From Primula veris (lineage: Eukaryota > Streptophyta > Magnoliopsida > Ericales > Primulaceae): a DNA stretch of 64,000 nucleotides. The DNA lies in the NCBI GenBank assembly GCA_963682055.1, contig OY821749.1:25675631-25739630 (forward strand), written 5' to 3'. The notes beneath the pieces were generated by a model that made no database searches, was not told where the DNA came from, and saw nothing but the letters and a program-made list of their open reading frames with translations. The translations under genes were made by a program, and so were the position numbers. This document shows positions 22,048 to 33,187 of this stretch, in pieces; position 1 is the first letter of the stretch, and the number at the start of each line of letters is the position of its first letter.

Positions 22048-24153
22048 ATAGAGAGAGAAAGGATACTTCACTCTGAGGGGGGTGGAAGAAGGCCCACACC
22101 TCTCCACCCCCTCCCTGCATCCTTTCTCCGTACTTTCCCGTCACACTATTAATGGTGGTACATATTTCTTAACTCGTAATCTTCTCCGATTTGATTATGA
22201 TCTCAATTGATCATATTTTTTCAATTCCAGCGTAGATCTGGATCCAGCTCATCTTTTACGCAATACTTTTCCCAAAATTTTTTTATATATATTTCCTTTT
22301 TTTAATGAATTTTAGCCAAGATTTGAATATAAGCCCTAATTTTCAATCCCCAAATTAACCTATCTTAGATATAGATTTGAAACATACCATCACTCATCTC
22401 CATTTCAATCTTAATCTAGATCCAATATTTTGTCTTATTATAGACGTATACTTATCGAACTATTTTTAAGGCTAAGGCGGATGTCGAGCATATAATAGGT
22501 TTATTGTTCAGATTAATACTGTTTATCATTGAACTCGGCGAGATTCAAATCAAGTTGTTCATATGGTTACGACATAGGTGTTGTGAGTAAATCGGAGCAT
22601 GATCACGTGTTATAGTGTTCATGTATTTTGGCTAGTTTTCTTTCTTACCAAAAGATTAGACAGTTTATAATGGGATGATTCGTTGATTATTTTCAAAGTT
22701 AGAGTTGTGTTTAGTATGGGTTTTGTTGTGATTGTATTGAGCTTTGGAAATGGTCATGTGATGAAACTAGTCTTCTTTTGGGGAGAGAACATTGATTGTA
22801 GTAGCAGTTTGTTGCAATTGCTGGATTTATTTGAAAAATATGTTATTAGAAAAAGAGTTGTATTTGCTAGTGATGGAAGATTTGAAAAATATTGGCTATG
22901 TACAATTTTGTCACTGCCAAAATGGAAGCTGGTAATCTTACTTTGACGGGTCTTTATTGTGTTAGTAACCTCTTTGAGGTGGTTATTGTAGGGGTGAGTT
23001 TATCTCGTACACAATCAATCCGTATCCTGATCCGATTATTTTTTAAAGTGAGAAAAAAATCCCGACCCGAACCAAATTTGCGGGATCTCGTAGGGTCGGG
23101 ATAGTTTTATCTCGAATCTCCCGACATATGTTTTTTATTTTACAATAAAGTCATTTTAATAACAATTTTCATTTGAAAAATAATAATTTTTTATGATTGT
23201 CTAAACATGTTATTAACATGAAACATAATACTAGTTTGAAAGTAACACTTCTAATAAATGCAAAAAAAAATTAATATGTAATAGAAAAAATAGTGTCAAA
23301 CTACAAATAATTGAGTTTGAAAAAAAAATTGATACGTTTTTTTATCAGATTGTTTTACTATTTAGTTTTATTCACACTAAATGAGATACACTATCATTAT
23401 AATTTTTATAATCGGAAAATAATTATCATTTTTTTTTTAAGTAACAATTTAACTTTTTAATTTAAGCATATTTTTTATGTTAATAGTCTCGTATATTCAA
23501 AACTACAAATTTATATTATAATTATCTAAATATAACTAATATATGAAACAAAAAGGATTGTAACTCATATCGTAAGATGCTTACATTACATGTTAGAGCT
23601 ACAATGTTCAATTGTTATCACCAACATTTGATATAGATTAATCTACATTTTTAGTGTTAAAAAAAAAAAATCATGTTATATAAAATAAATAAATAAGAAT
23701 TAATTAAAAAGTCGGGTCGATACACCCGACGAAAGCAAAATTGTCATCCGATCCCGATCCCGAATTTTGTCAAGTCGAAACAAAAGCCGAATTTTTTGGG
23801 TCAGGAAATTTGGTGCCATGTGGGGATTTTTTCCCGGGCCATAGTTTATTGTAATTATAAAAATAAGGTATTTGTTGTATTAATTGTTTGGCTAATGGGT
23901 TTTTTCCTGAACCTTTTTGAGTGAGCTTGACTACTGTTCCAAGATCCCAATTGTGTTTTTAAGTTAAAGAAAATTCTACTATGTCAGGCAAATCTTACCT
24001 ATATATTCTCCCCTTATTTTTGCACATTTGGACCCTTCTGTAACATGTAATGTCAGCTTATTTGTTCTCGAAAGTAGTCATTGAAGGCTTGTTTCCATAA
24101 ACATACTTTGTTTTATTCTTAATAAAAGGGTCGCTATTAATTAAAAAAAATTA
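22048..24153. mobile_element. 2.1 kb insertion in copy A flanked by a 9 bp repeat
   Basis: TTGCAAATT occurs on both sides (22039-22047 and 24154-24162). Copy B has the site once without the insert (near 30471-30479). No terminal inverted repeats are obvious. The right end is A-rich, so a retroposed sequence is possible. No long coding frame is seen. It contains a nested hAT-like element (22989-23843). Confidence 0.6.
22989..23843. mobile_element. Probable hAT-like non-autonomous element
   Basis: Flanks GGTTATTG (22981-22988) and GTTTATTG (23844-23851) resemble an 8 bp target duplication with one mismatch. Ends read TAGGGGTGAG and, reversed, TATGGCCCGG. Subterminal inverted similarity includes GAAAAAAATCCC and ACCAAATTT, and GGGTCGG-type words lie near both ends. 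The termini are degenerate, so the call is moderate. Confidence 0.5.
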
Positions 24154-24220
24154 TTGCAAATTGATAAAACCCTATGAAATGTCTAAAAGTAAAGATGTCT
24201 TTGTAGGGTATAATATCAGA

Positions 24221-24553
24221 TAGGGCTGGGCAAAAAACCGGAAAAATCGAACCGATAACCGAACCGAAAAAACCTGAAAAAGACCGAAACGGAAAACCGA
24301 AAAAAATTCAGGTCGGTTTCGGTTTTCAGTAAAACCGAACCGAAAAAGACCGAAACCGAAAAAAACCGAAAAAGACCGAAAAAAACCAAAAAAACCCGAA
24401 AAATAAAAAATAAAACCGAAAAATAACCGAAACTGGACGAAAAAACAGGTCCGGTTCGGTCCAAAAAATAAAAAGACCGAAACCGAAAAATATGCTCGGT
24501 TTCGGTTTCGGTTTTGCCAAAAACCGAACCGGAACGAACCGAACCCAGCCCTA
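24221..24553. mobile_element. hAT-type MITE with perfect 8 bp target duplication
   Basis: The terminal inverted repeats start TAGGGCTGGG at both ends. ATATCAGA flanks both sides exactly (24213-24220 and 24554-24561). The interior is rich in AACCGAAA and its complement. Copy B of the segmental duplication has the empty site with a single ATATCAGA (30549-30556), which proves an insertion of 333 bp. Confidence 0.9.
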
Positions 24554-24774
24554 ATATCAGATTCAGTCTCACAGTGGCGGAGCCATGAGTCGATGGAGAT
24601 AAATTGTTATTTTTTCATAATATAAATAAATTAATGTGGGGCTGAAGCCTTTGTTAAACCCCAGCTCCACATCCATAGAATATCATAGATTTCTCTCCTC
24701 CTACACATCCAAAGAATATCATTTTAAAAAATACCATAAAAATAAATTTAAAATTTATAAATAAATATTTCCCC

Positions 24775-24816
<42 letters not shown>

Positions 24817-24820
24817 TAGT

Positions 24821-25157
24821 GAGGGGTGGGCCTGAGTGGGTGCAGAAGGTGCGACGGCACCGGGCCTTACGATTTCGAAGAATTTTTTACGACCCACGAC
24901 GCCGATATAACAAAAAAATAAATTTTTATATATATAAAAAAATATGCATGTAAATATATGTTAGTAAACAAATTACAAGCAAGTAAAATGCCACAATTTT
25001 TTTTTATATTACTGATTTTTTTTTATGTGAGATTTAATTTAGGATTATTCTACTACTAAATTGTTTTATTATGAATTTCATACATAAATGACAATTGGAA
25101 AAAAATTGCCCCAATTTTTTTTTTTATCGGGAAACAAAAATCTCAGGGCCGTCCTTG
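24821..25157. mobile_element. hAT-type non-autonomous element
   Basis: The ends are related inverted repeats: GAGGGGTGGGCCTGAG at the left, and CAAGGACGGCCCTGAG when the right end is reversed. The flanks TGATTAGT (24813-24820) and TGATCGGT (25158-25165) resemble an 8 bp target duplication with two changes. Copy B has the unoccupied site TAATCAGT (30649-30656). It follows a TA microsatellite. Confidence 0.75.
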
Positions 25158-25165
25158 TGATCGGT

Positions 25166-26599
25166 AAATTATTTATAATTCAATAACGACGGGACATAAT
25201 TAACCTTTCAATCCGAGAATAAAAATCAAAGGTCAAAATAGGTTGTTTTCCTTTATATATTTCGACCAACAATATCTCCATGTTCCAACTATCGCTCGTA
25301 TGAGCTTAAATTCACTGGTAATATGCATGAATTTAGTTGTCATGTCCCTAAAAGCCGTCATCGAATCTCGAAACCTTTATTACGCAACCTATATATGCTT
25401 ATCCCTAAGTGCAGTTAAAATTTTGCTATATGCCTAGAACAAAACTAGATTGATGCAAGACCATCATGTTAGTCATGCCATTAACGAAGCTAATCTTTAT
25501 AAGAAGAATAAAAGTTAAAAAGAAAGAAACCTGCAATGAATATATGCTTAACCATTTTTGAGCCTTATGCCACTTGGCTGTAATATATATATCCTTTGTT
25601 TTACCCTTTTTCTATGTCCATCACGTATATAATGTATATAATATGTATAGACAGATGAGGTTTGTAACTGAATTTTGAGATTTGTTAGGGCTTCAAACGA
25701 TGGTGCTTATCTTTTATGATAAGTAAGTATATGTATTCATTATAATATAGATTGTACGAGTATATTTTTTTAGTTGAAATTTTAGTTGCTATTGGATATA
25801 TTTAATTGATATTGGTATTAGACACTACTAATATTTATATAAGCTTTCAAAACAAATCACCCTATTCCTCTGACGTGGGCTGACAAATGGTTCTATTTAA
25901 AGTTTAATTTTATCCTAATTAAATTTATATACAAAAACATATAGATACCGACTTCTATTAAAGTGTTATCATTCACTACGAAAGTGTATGTGAAATATGA
26001 ATGTTAAAGTATCTTATCTATATGATCGAAATGATAAATATTATGATTCTTTTTATTCACTATGAGTTTTAATTATAATTCACCAAAAAGATTATAACGC
26101 TTTTACTTTGGGTGAATCAAAAAATCTTTTGATTTAATTAGGATAAAAGTAAATGAGACGTTAATTGATTTTGGTATATAGTTTCTAGTTCCTAATGCAT
26201 TATAAATTAACTAAGGAAGTGAATAGAAAGAAACATGATATAAAATATAGTTAAAACAAATTTTACAAAATATAAACCATTGAACTATTCTTTTCTATTT
26301 GCAATTATAGTCTTGCGGGGAATTTATGGGACTTTAACCAGGACTTTCAATAATGAAAGTGGGACGATTCTGGGTTACAGAAAACTCACGTCGCTACGTT
26401 ATTTTTACACACGGGAACCATCCTTGACAGATACGGTTCCCTTCTAGTAATTGGAAAATTTTGCAAGTAACAAAGAATCTTCCAAAAATCGAGTCCCGCG
26501 TGAAAGAAAGAGAAGAATAGGAGACATAGGCACAAGACGGATTACTTGTGGTGGAGAGCCTCAATTTTTATATAGATAATTGGATTAATTATTTTCAAG
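25166..26599. other. Upstream part of copy A and junction to copy B
   Basis: Two blocks are conserved with copy B (25245-25410 with 30770-30930; 25490-25740 with 31220-31510). They may be 5' exons or regulatory DNA of the membrane-protein gene: one contains a short frame starting MTAFRDMTT, intact in A and interrupted in B. Beyond 25740 no similarity or gene is seen. Confidence 0.4.
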
Positions 26600-26821
26600 C
26601 ACTATGGTCAATGGAAAAAGTGTAAAAATGTATGAGGGAGTAACATATTACAAAAACCATATGAAAATAAAAAATAGAAAAACACGCACAAAACTTTATT
26701 TATAAATTAGTCAATGAACAAGTTTGTGATATCTTATAAATTTGAAATGTAACTGATTAAAAAGAGAAAGTCGAAGATCGATGTTTAGGTAGAACTTTTC
26801 TTGATTATTGCAACCATGCGA

Positions 26822-29800
26822 CTATGAGTTCGTTTCTATGGTTATCACAGCTTCTATGTCTTTAATTTCAGAACCTTCTTCAACTTTACTGGAAATAGCA
26901 GTAGCTGTTGTAATAAAAGACCGATGCATATGGTAGATTATTAATATGCAGAGCGCAACATTAACTATCATACGGCTGACATCATTCTCTTTCTGATAAA
27001 TTACCAAAAGTCGCATGATAACACCCACAAATACATCGGGGAAGACAAGATCATGAGAGCCGTATTTTAGTTTCAAAATAACTTGAAACTCGACAACAAA
27101 TAGGATCCAAGCAACGCATTGCCAGACACACTCGAATGAATATTGAAGAAGTATAACGATGCCTAAAGCAAAGATATCAATCAAAAACTTGTTTAAGCGT
27201 CCAATTGGCTTCTTAGTTGACACTTCACTTTTTTCGATATATGGACTAGCAAAATGGAGGTTAAAGAGACCGTCTAAATTCAAGAAAAACTCCACCAGGA
27301 CTATTAAACCAATAATAATATAATATTTTAGATTTAGAATTATGAGAAAGGCCACCAAAAACGCATGTCCAAATAGTGTCGAAAAAAATCCCAGAACCAA
27401 CCATGAACCTCCCGTTCGATCTGAAAACAAAATACAAGAAAACATGAAAAATGGACAATTATAGTATAGGTAATTAAAGTCTTTTTGACGTACTAGCATA
27501 AATCGTTGAGGACCATTTGATCAAATATACGTTGAGCTACGTCAATGACCCTTAATGAGTCTATGCAATAGTGTGTATAAAATAATTATTGGGTATATCA
27601 TCACCCTTACAACATCATTGTGTTTTATTACCACCTTTATCAATGGAGTTTATTTTGACTCTAATTAATGTATTATGTACTAAAAGGTTTAATTATAGCA
27701 ATAACGGATGTACAAATAATTGGTTGTTAAATTCTATTGTTCCTCTACAAGATATTGAGTATATATATTTATATATACTGATAGGTCAATCAAAAGACAT
27801 GTTCCTACCTTCTTATTTCGAAACTACATGATTTTACCTTATAGTTGGTGCTGCCTCGCAAAAAAATTGACAGCAAGATAAGGTTTGTTAATATGTTGAT
27901 GGTGAGGTAAGTGATTATGTTATTATTTTATTACTAAATTTAGGGGTACTTTATTTACAATTTAATTACGTATTGAACCATAAAACTGAAATTAATTAAT
28001 GATTGGTCTATTTCACCGATGTCCATTCAAAGATACACACGTGTCGACTATGCGAAGCCCTTTTAGTTTCAAATATTAATATTTATGTCCCTCTAGTTCA
28101 AAAATAGTTATAAAAGGCTATATAATTCATAATTTTGATACATTAAATCCTAAAAAAATAAAATAAAAATAGGAAAAAGTAGAAAAAAATTCCAAAATTC
28201 AAAACTAAAAAAATCCTTAAAATCTGAAAAAATAAAATAAAATCCAAAAAAGCTTTTAAAAAAAGGTAAAACCCAAAAAAACACAAATAAAATCCTCAAA
28301 AAATCTAAAATCAACAAAAAATCAAAAACGCATAAAAAGTAGTATGACTCATTTTAAGTCATTTTAAAAACAGTCTCACTCATTTAAATCATTTTAAAAA
28401 ACATTCTGACTCATCATTTTAAGTCATTTTAAAACAGAATCTGACTCATTTTAAGTCATTTTAAAAAACAGTCTCTCTCATTTTAAGTCATTTTAAAAAA
28501 ACAGTCTCTCTCATTTTAAGTCATTTTAAAAAACAGTCTATCTCATTTTAAGTTATTTTAAAAAATAGTCTCTCTCATTTTAAGTCATTTTAAAAACAAT
28601 CTCTCTCCTTTTAAGTCATTTTAAAAACAGCCTCACTCATTTAAATTATTTAAAAAAATAGTCTCACTCATTTTAACTCATTTTAAAAAACAGTATCACT
28701 CATTTTAAGTCATTTTAAAAATAGTCTCACTCATTTTTAGTTATTTTTAAAACAGTCTAAGTAATTTTAAAAACAGTCTGAATAATTTTAAAAACAGTCT
28801 GAATAATTTTAAAAACAATTTGAGTTATTTTTAAAATAGTCTGAGTCATTATAAGTCATTTTAAAAATAGTTTAAGTACCTTTTAAAACAATTTTAATCA
28901 TTTTAAATTATTTTAGAAATATTCTTAGTAATTTTGAAAACAATAGTAATTTTAAAAATAATCCTAATTAATAGACTATTTTTTTTTTTATAGAATAACT
29001 TAGTGAAAAGAGTCTAACATGTCGCCTATGTCACTTTTATGTGCTTTTGTTTATAAGAAAATACCGAATTAGTTATGAAACATATTTTGGTGTATGTTTT
29101 GACTGAAAGACTCACCAACAAACTTTAGAAATTAGTAGACCACTGTGTAATTTTACCAAACTATTGAAAATATCAAATTGGTACTCATCTTCCTCACTGA
29201 GAAAGAGAGAGACGACTGCCACCACCCCTGCCTCCTCCGCCGCCATCTGCCACCACCTCCGCATCCTCCTCTCACCTCCCCTGACTGTTTATGCATATTA
29301 TGTGTTTATTCTTATTATTAGATAAAATAATATTGCCATTAAAAGTAACTAAATAGAGGGTGTTATTGATGTGTAAAGATAATGTGTTTTTTTATGTGTG
29401 TATAGATCCTCCCGCTATATATATATATATATATATATATTCACCGGAGACGTCGGTAGTGGTAGAGAAGTTGGGTTATTTTTTAGAGAGAGAAACAAAA
29501 GGGAGAAATAGAATTGGCAGTATTTTTATATTTAATTAGTTTTAGTAATTATTGATTAATACTTAATTAAATTTTATAAGATAATATTTTAATAGTTTTG
29601 TTTTTATGAATTAACTTAAAAAAACAGTGATAGTAAAGTACCGAGGATGGCCACTTCAAGATAAAATCATAAATGTTAATAAAGTATTTCCATGGTTAAC
29701 GACGGAAGTTCAACAAATTAATAGATTATTCATTCTTGAATTATAATAATGGATATAAATTTTGAACAAGAAAAACGCCTAAAAAAAACATTGCATTGCT

Positions 29801-29908
29801 CACCGTCATTAAGATCATCACCAATACCCCAAAATGCTGCGCAACAGGAAACACATTCGTACATCCTTCCATTATCAACCCGTTCAAACATGTTTCGAAT
29901 CCATCTAC
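26822..29908 (-). CDS. Unidentified multi-pass membrane protein, copy B (partial model)
   Basis: Exons are 29804-29908 (105 bp, as in copy A) and 26822-27420. The intron of 2.38 kb has a GTGAGC donor and a TTTTCAG acceptor. The first exon encodes WIRNMFERVDNG and YECVSCCAAFWG. The second encodes GGSWLVLGFF and several hydrophobic segments (HAFLVAFLIILNL, YYIIIGLIVLVEF, LGIVILLQYSF, VALCILIIYHM), then the acidic tail ending ETNS. Differences from copy A are mostly substitutions without frameshift, so both copies may be functional or recently lost. The start codon and upstream exons are not identified, and no family is recognised. Confidence 0.6.
28090..28980. repeat. Minisatellite (~33 bp unit) with A-rich left flank
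   Basis: The unit is close to CATTTTAAGTCATTTTAAAA followed by AACAGTCTCACT. About 20 imperfect copies lie between 28340 and 28975 and become shorter and more degenerate to the right. The left flank (28130-28340) is an A-rich tract, as in the 18.2-19.6 kb array. It lies in the long intron of membrane-protein copy B. Confidence 0.85.
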
Positions 29909-31510
29909 CTGCCGTGATAACAAAAACTTTCAATGTATTAATAAATGTAAAAAATATTTACACCGAGGTTTTACGTGATTCGAAAATTATACTTCATCCA
30001 TTCCCTTTTAATGGTCTATTATTCCTTTTTAGACAGTTTCCAAATTATTGTCAACTTTCCACGATTAGTAAGTCTAATCTTTTGCAATTACACATGTACT
30101 CATGATCCAAACATATTTTATAAGTAAATGTTTGTTTTATAAGGATAAACATTGGAATAAACATAAAAAAGATATGTCATTATTTTGTCCTCTTAACATA
30201 ATATGGGTGATTTCCAAATGAGGACAATAATTTGAAAACAGATGGAGTATATTTTAGACCCTTAATAATTATTTAAGAAAAACTGAGATGTAGTAAAAAA
30301 AAATTAATATAGTCAACCCCCAATGGCTCAGATAGGGATGCAAACAAACTGAGCATACGGAGCGTAAAGCTTGTTAGTATCCGGTTCGAAGAACGGAGCA
30401 TCTCCGTTTACTACGAAGAGGCATGAACGGAGAGCTAAACACGCATTTGTTCACGAATGGTTTTCTTAATTTGCAAATCGATAAAAACCTATGAAATGCC
30501 TAAAATTGAAGATTAACTGGTTTGTGCTACGGTGGGCCTTTGCGGGTTATATCAGATCGTACACATCCATAGAATATCATTAAAAAAATAGCATAAAAAT
30601 AAAAATAAATTTATAAATAAATATTTCCCCATTATATATATACATATATAATCAGTAAACTATTAATAATTCAATAACAACTGGACATAACCGTCCAATC
30701 GGAGGAGAGAAACCAAAGGTACAGTCCGGTCAAAGATCTCCATATATATGATACAGTTGTTCTGGGTTGTTTTTCGTGAATATAGCCCGGCCAACTATTT
30801 CTCCATGTTCCAAATATCGCTCGTACGTATGAGCTTAGACGCATGGAGTAATATGCATGACGTTAGTTGTCATGTCCCTAAAAGCCGTCATCGAATTTCG
30901 AAACCTTTATTAGACAACCCTAAGTACTGTCTAGTTATAAATTTGTTATACAACACATTTTGTTTTGTAAGAGACTATAAGCTCAACAATGCGGAGGATA
31001 CAACAAAGGCGAAGAAAATTTAGGTCACTCTCATAAATCGGGGACCTAGTTTCCAAGCATTAAATAGAAATCTATTTATATTATTCGGGAATACATTTTT
31101 AAATTTATTAATACTTGCTACAACAAGTACTTCGATATCATTTATAACTTTTCCGGAAGAACTTTTAGTATCACGATAGATTCTTCCGTTCCTCTCTTTT
31201 CAAATACAATTAAAGTGATGCAAAGCCTTCATGCTATTAAGGAAGTTAAACTTTATAAAAAGAAGAACAGTAAAAAGAAAGAAACCTGCAATGAATATAT
31301 GCTCAACCATTTTTTAGCCCTATGCCACCTGGCTGTAATATATATATGTATACACTTTGTTTTACCCTTTTTCTATGTCCATCACGTATATATATCTCTC
31401 TCTATATATATATTATATAATATGTATAGACAGATGAGGTTTGTAACTAAATTTTGAGATTTGTTAGGGTTTAAAACCATGGTGCTTATCTTTTATGATA
31501 AGTAAGTATA

Positions 31511-33187
31511 TATGTTCATAATATTGATTTTATAGCTTGAGATCGAAAAGTGCACAAATCTTGGGGTCCTTATCGCATATAAAAACGAAATTTAAAAGAT
31601 TAACTAACTGATAATAACGAATCAGTAAAAATAAAACCATGGTACGTACACCTCATGTGTTTGGTCATGATTCGAGAGGGGAAAAAAATCAGTTTTACAA
31701 GATATGTCGTATTCAGTTTTACACATATGAATCAGTTTTACAGGTAAAATAACGATAACATATCGACTGTCAAAATAATAAAATAGGTTCCAGGCAAAAC
31801 AACCACATAATTAAAAAAATAAAACTGATATCATTGTAGTGAAAAGAAATCAAATTATTTATGTTAGCAATTGAAGTTAATGTGGATGAATCCCGTCTCT
31901 AATATCATAGAGCATCCGTATCAGTTTCTCTTTTGATTTCCTTAAATTTAAAGTGAACTTAACACTTTTTATGATTTTAGCTAGAGTTTTAAAATTTTAC
32001 AAAAACTCATCTTGCTTATCAATTCCCCTATTTTATTTTAATAATATGGTTTTATTCTTATAGAAAGATAAATGAATGAAAGATGGTTTGTTTTATGAAT
32101 TCAAATGATTAATAAAAAGTAAATTATATTATTGTTATTGTTATTGTTATTTAAGGTGAAATATAAAGTAGCATGAGTGTTTTTTGATAAATTCCATAAT
32201 TTTAAGTGAAATGTATCATTTGAGCGAACTGATGTAGTTGCTTTAAATTTTAAGGTCCTTTTAAAACTTATTAAAAATAATTACTTAACATGCATGAAGA
32301 AAATTGTGATTTCAAAATAAAAATGTGTCAAAATATTTACTTTTTTTTACTAGCTTTAATAGATTTATACAACTTTTTTCAAAAACGTAGGACAAAAAAA
32401 TAATTTTCAAAAGAAACACCCCACTATATTAAGGCTTTGCAAGTTTCTATGGTAACTCGAATTAACGACCCAAAATAAATCGGTTTCATATAATTTATGT
32501 AATCTTTTGTTTTCTTTCGGCCAAAAGTAAACTGTTTTTGTAACCGCTGGATGACTTGAACATCATGACTTGGACTAGGTCTGTCAACTCATTTCATTAA
32601 TCGGGTAGAATACGCACACACACAAAAAAAAACATCCAGATGGGTTGCTTGTTCTTGTTTGAAACAAGACGAGTACTTAAGCCAAGATAAGCTATGTTGC
32701 TTAAATCTTGACTCATTTAACTTATACAAGCCAGGCCAGGCCAAGATAAGCCATGTTGGAGCTTTTGAAAAATGAAAAACGCCCCCCGAGTTAAAAAAAT
32801 CAAGCTTGTTATGAGCCAACCCCAAAGCCAAAACAAAAAAACCAAAGTGTTGTGTTTACAGCTTAGGGCTCGACTTGTACGCATTGATCAATTCTGCTAT
32901 GTAATACACATTCAACATCGCAATGACATAATCTGAATCAGGAAACAAATGAAAATATATGATACAAACACTGATCATTAAGTTTTTGGCTCAGCATTCT
33001 TCAGATAATTATTCTTTCAAGGAACTGCCTGCTCCAACTTACATCTACGGCACAGTAAAAAAAATCAAATTCGAAAACCTCAGTAATTGACTGACCTCAA
33101 AGCACTAGATAACTGTAATACTTTACAATGTAGGCGGAAATATACACACACGCATAAGAATTCCGAAAAAGAAATCATTTATATTTC
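31511..33187. other. Intergenic DNA, no gene seen
   Basis: AT-rich sequence between copy B and the thioredoxin gene. A short TTATTG repeat lies near 32130-32150. The last 150-200 bp are probably the thioredoxin 3' untranslated region. No coding exon is supported. Confidence 0.45.

Larger units (their letters stand above)
20100..25740 (-). repeat. Segmental tandem duplication, copy A
   Basis: Landmarks shared in order with copy B (26600-31510): 3' flank (20160 and 26700), last exon (20275 and 26822), 105 bp exon (21625 and 29804), an element-like block (21890 and 30330), a block containing AGCCGTCATCGAAT (25350 and 30885), and a block containing CTGCAATGAATATATGCT (25530 and 31285). Copy A carries extra insertions at 22048-24153, 24221-24553 and 24821-25157. 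Copy B has about 1.6 kb extra between its two exons. Confidence 0.8.
26600..31510 (-). repeat. Segmental tandem duplication, copy B
   Basis: Direct counterpart of 20100-25740. It lacks the three copy A insertions and preserves their empty sites. It contains its own extra DNA between the two recognised exons (about 27985-29620), including a second minisatellite. Confidence 0.8.

Noticed and set aside
24216..24572. Phe/Arg-rich open frame on the minus strand
   Set aside because: It is read-through of the AACCGAAA-rich interior of a hAT MITE with defined ends and target duplication.
25245..25410. First exon of membrane-protein copy A starting MTAFRDM
   Set aside because: The frame is open in A but interrupted in B and no donor gives the phase needed for the next exon. 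I record it only as a conserved block.
18470..28975. Regularly spaced repeats that might suggest CRISPR arrays
   Set aside because: The units are directly adjacent minisatellite repeats without unique spacers, in a plant genome.
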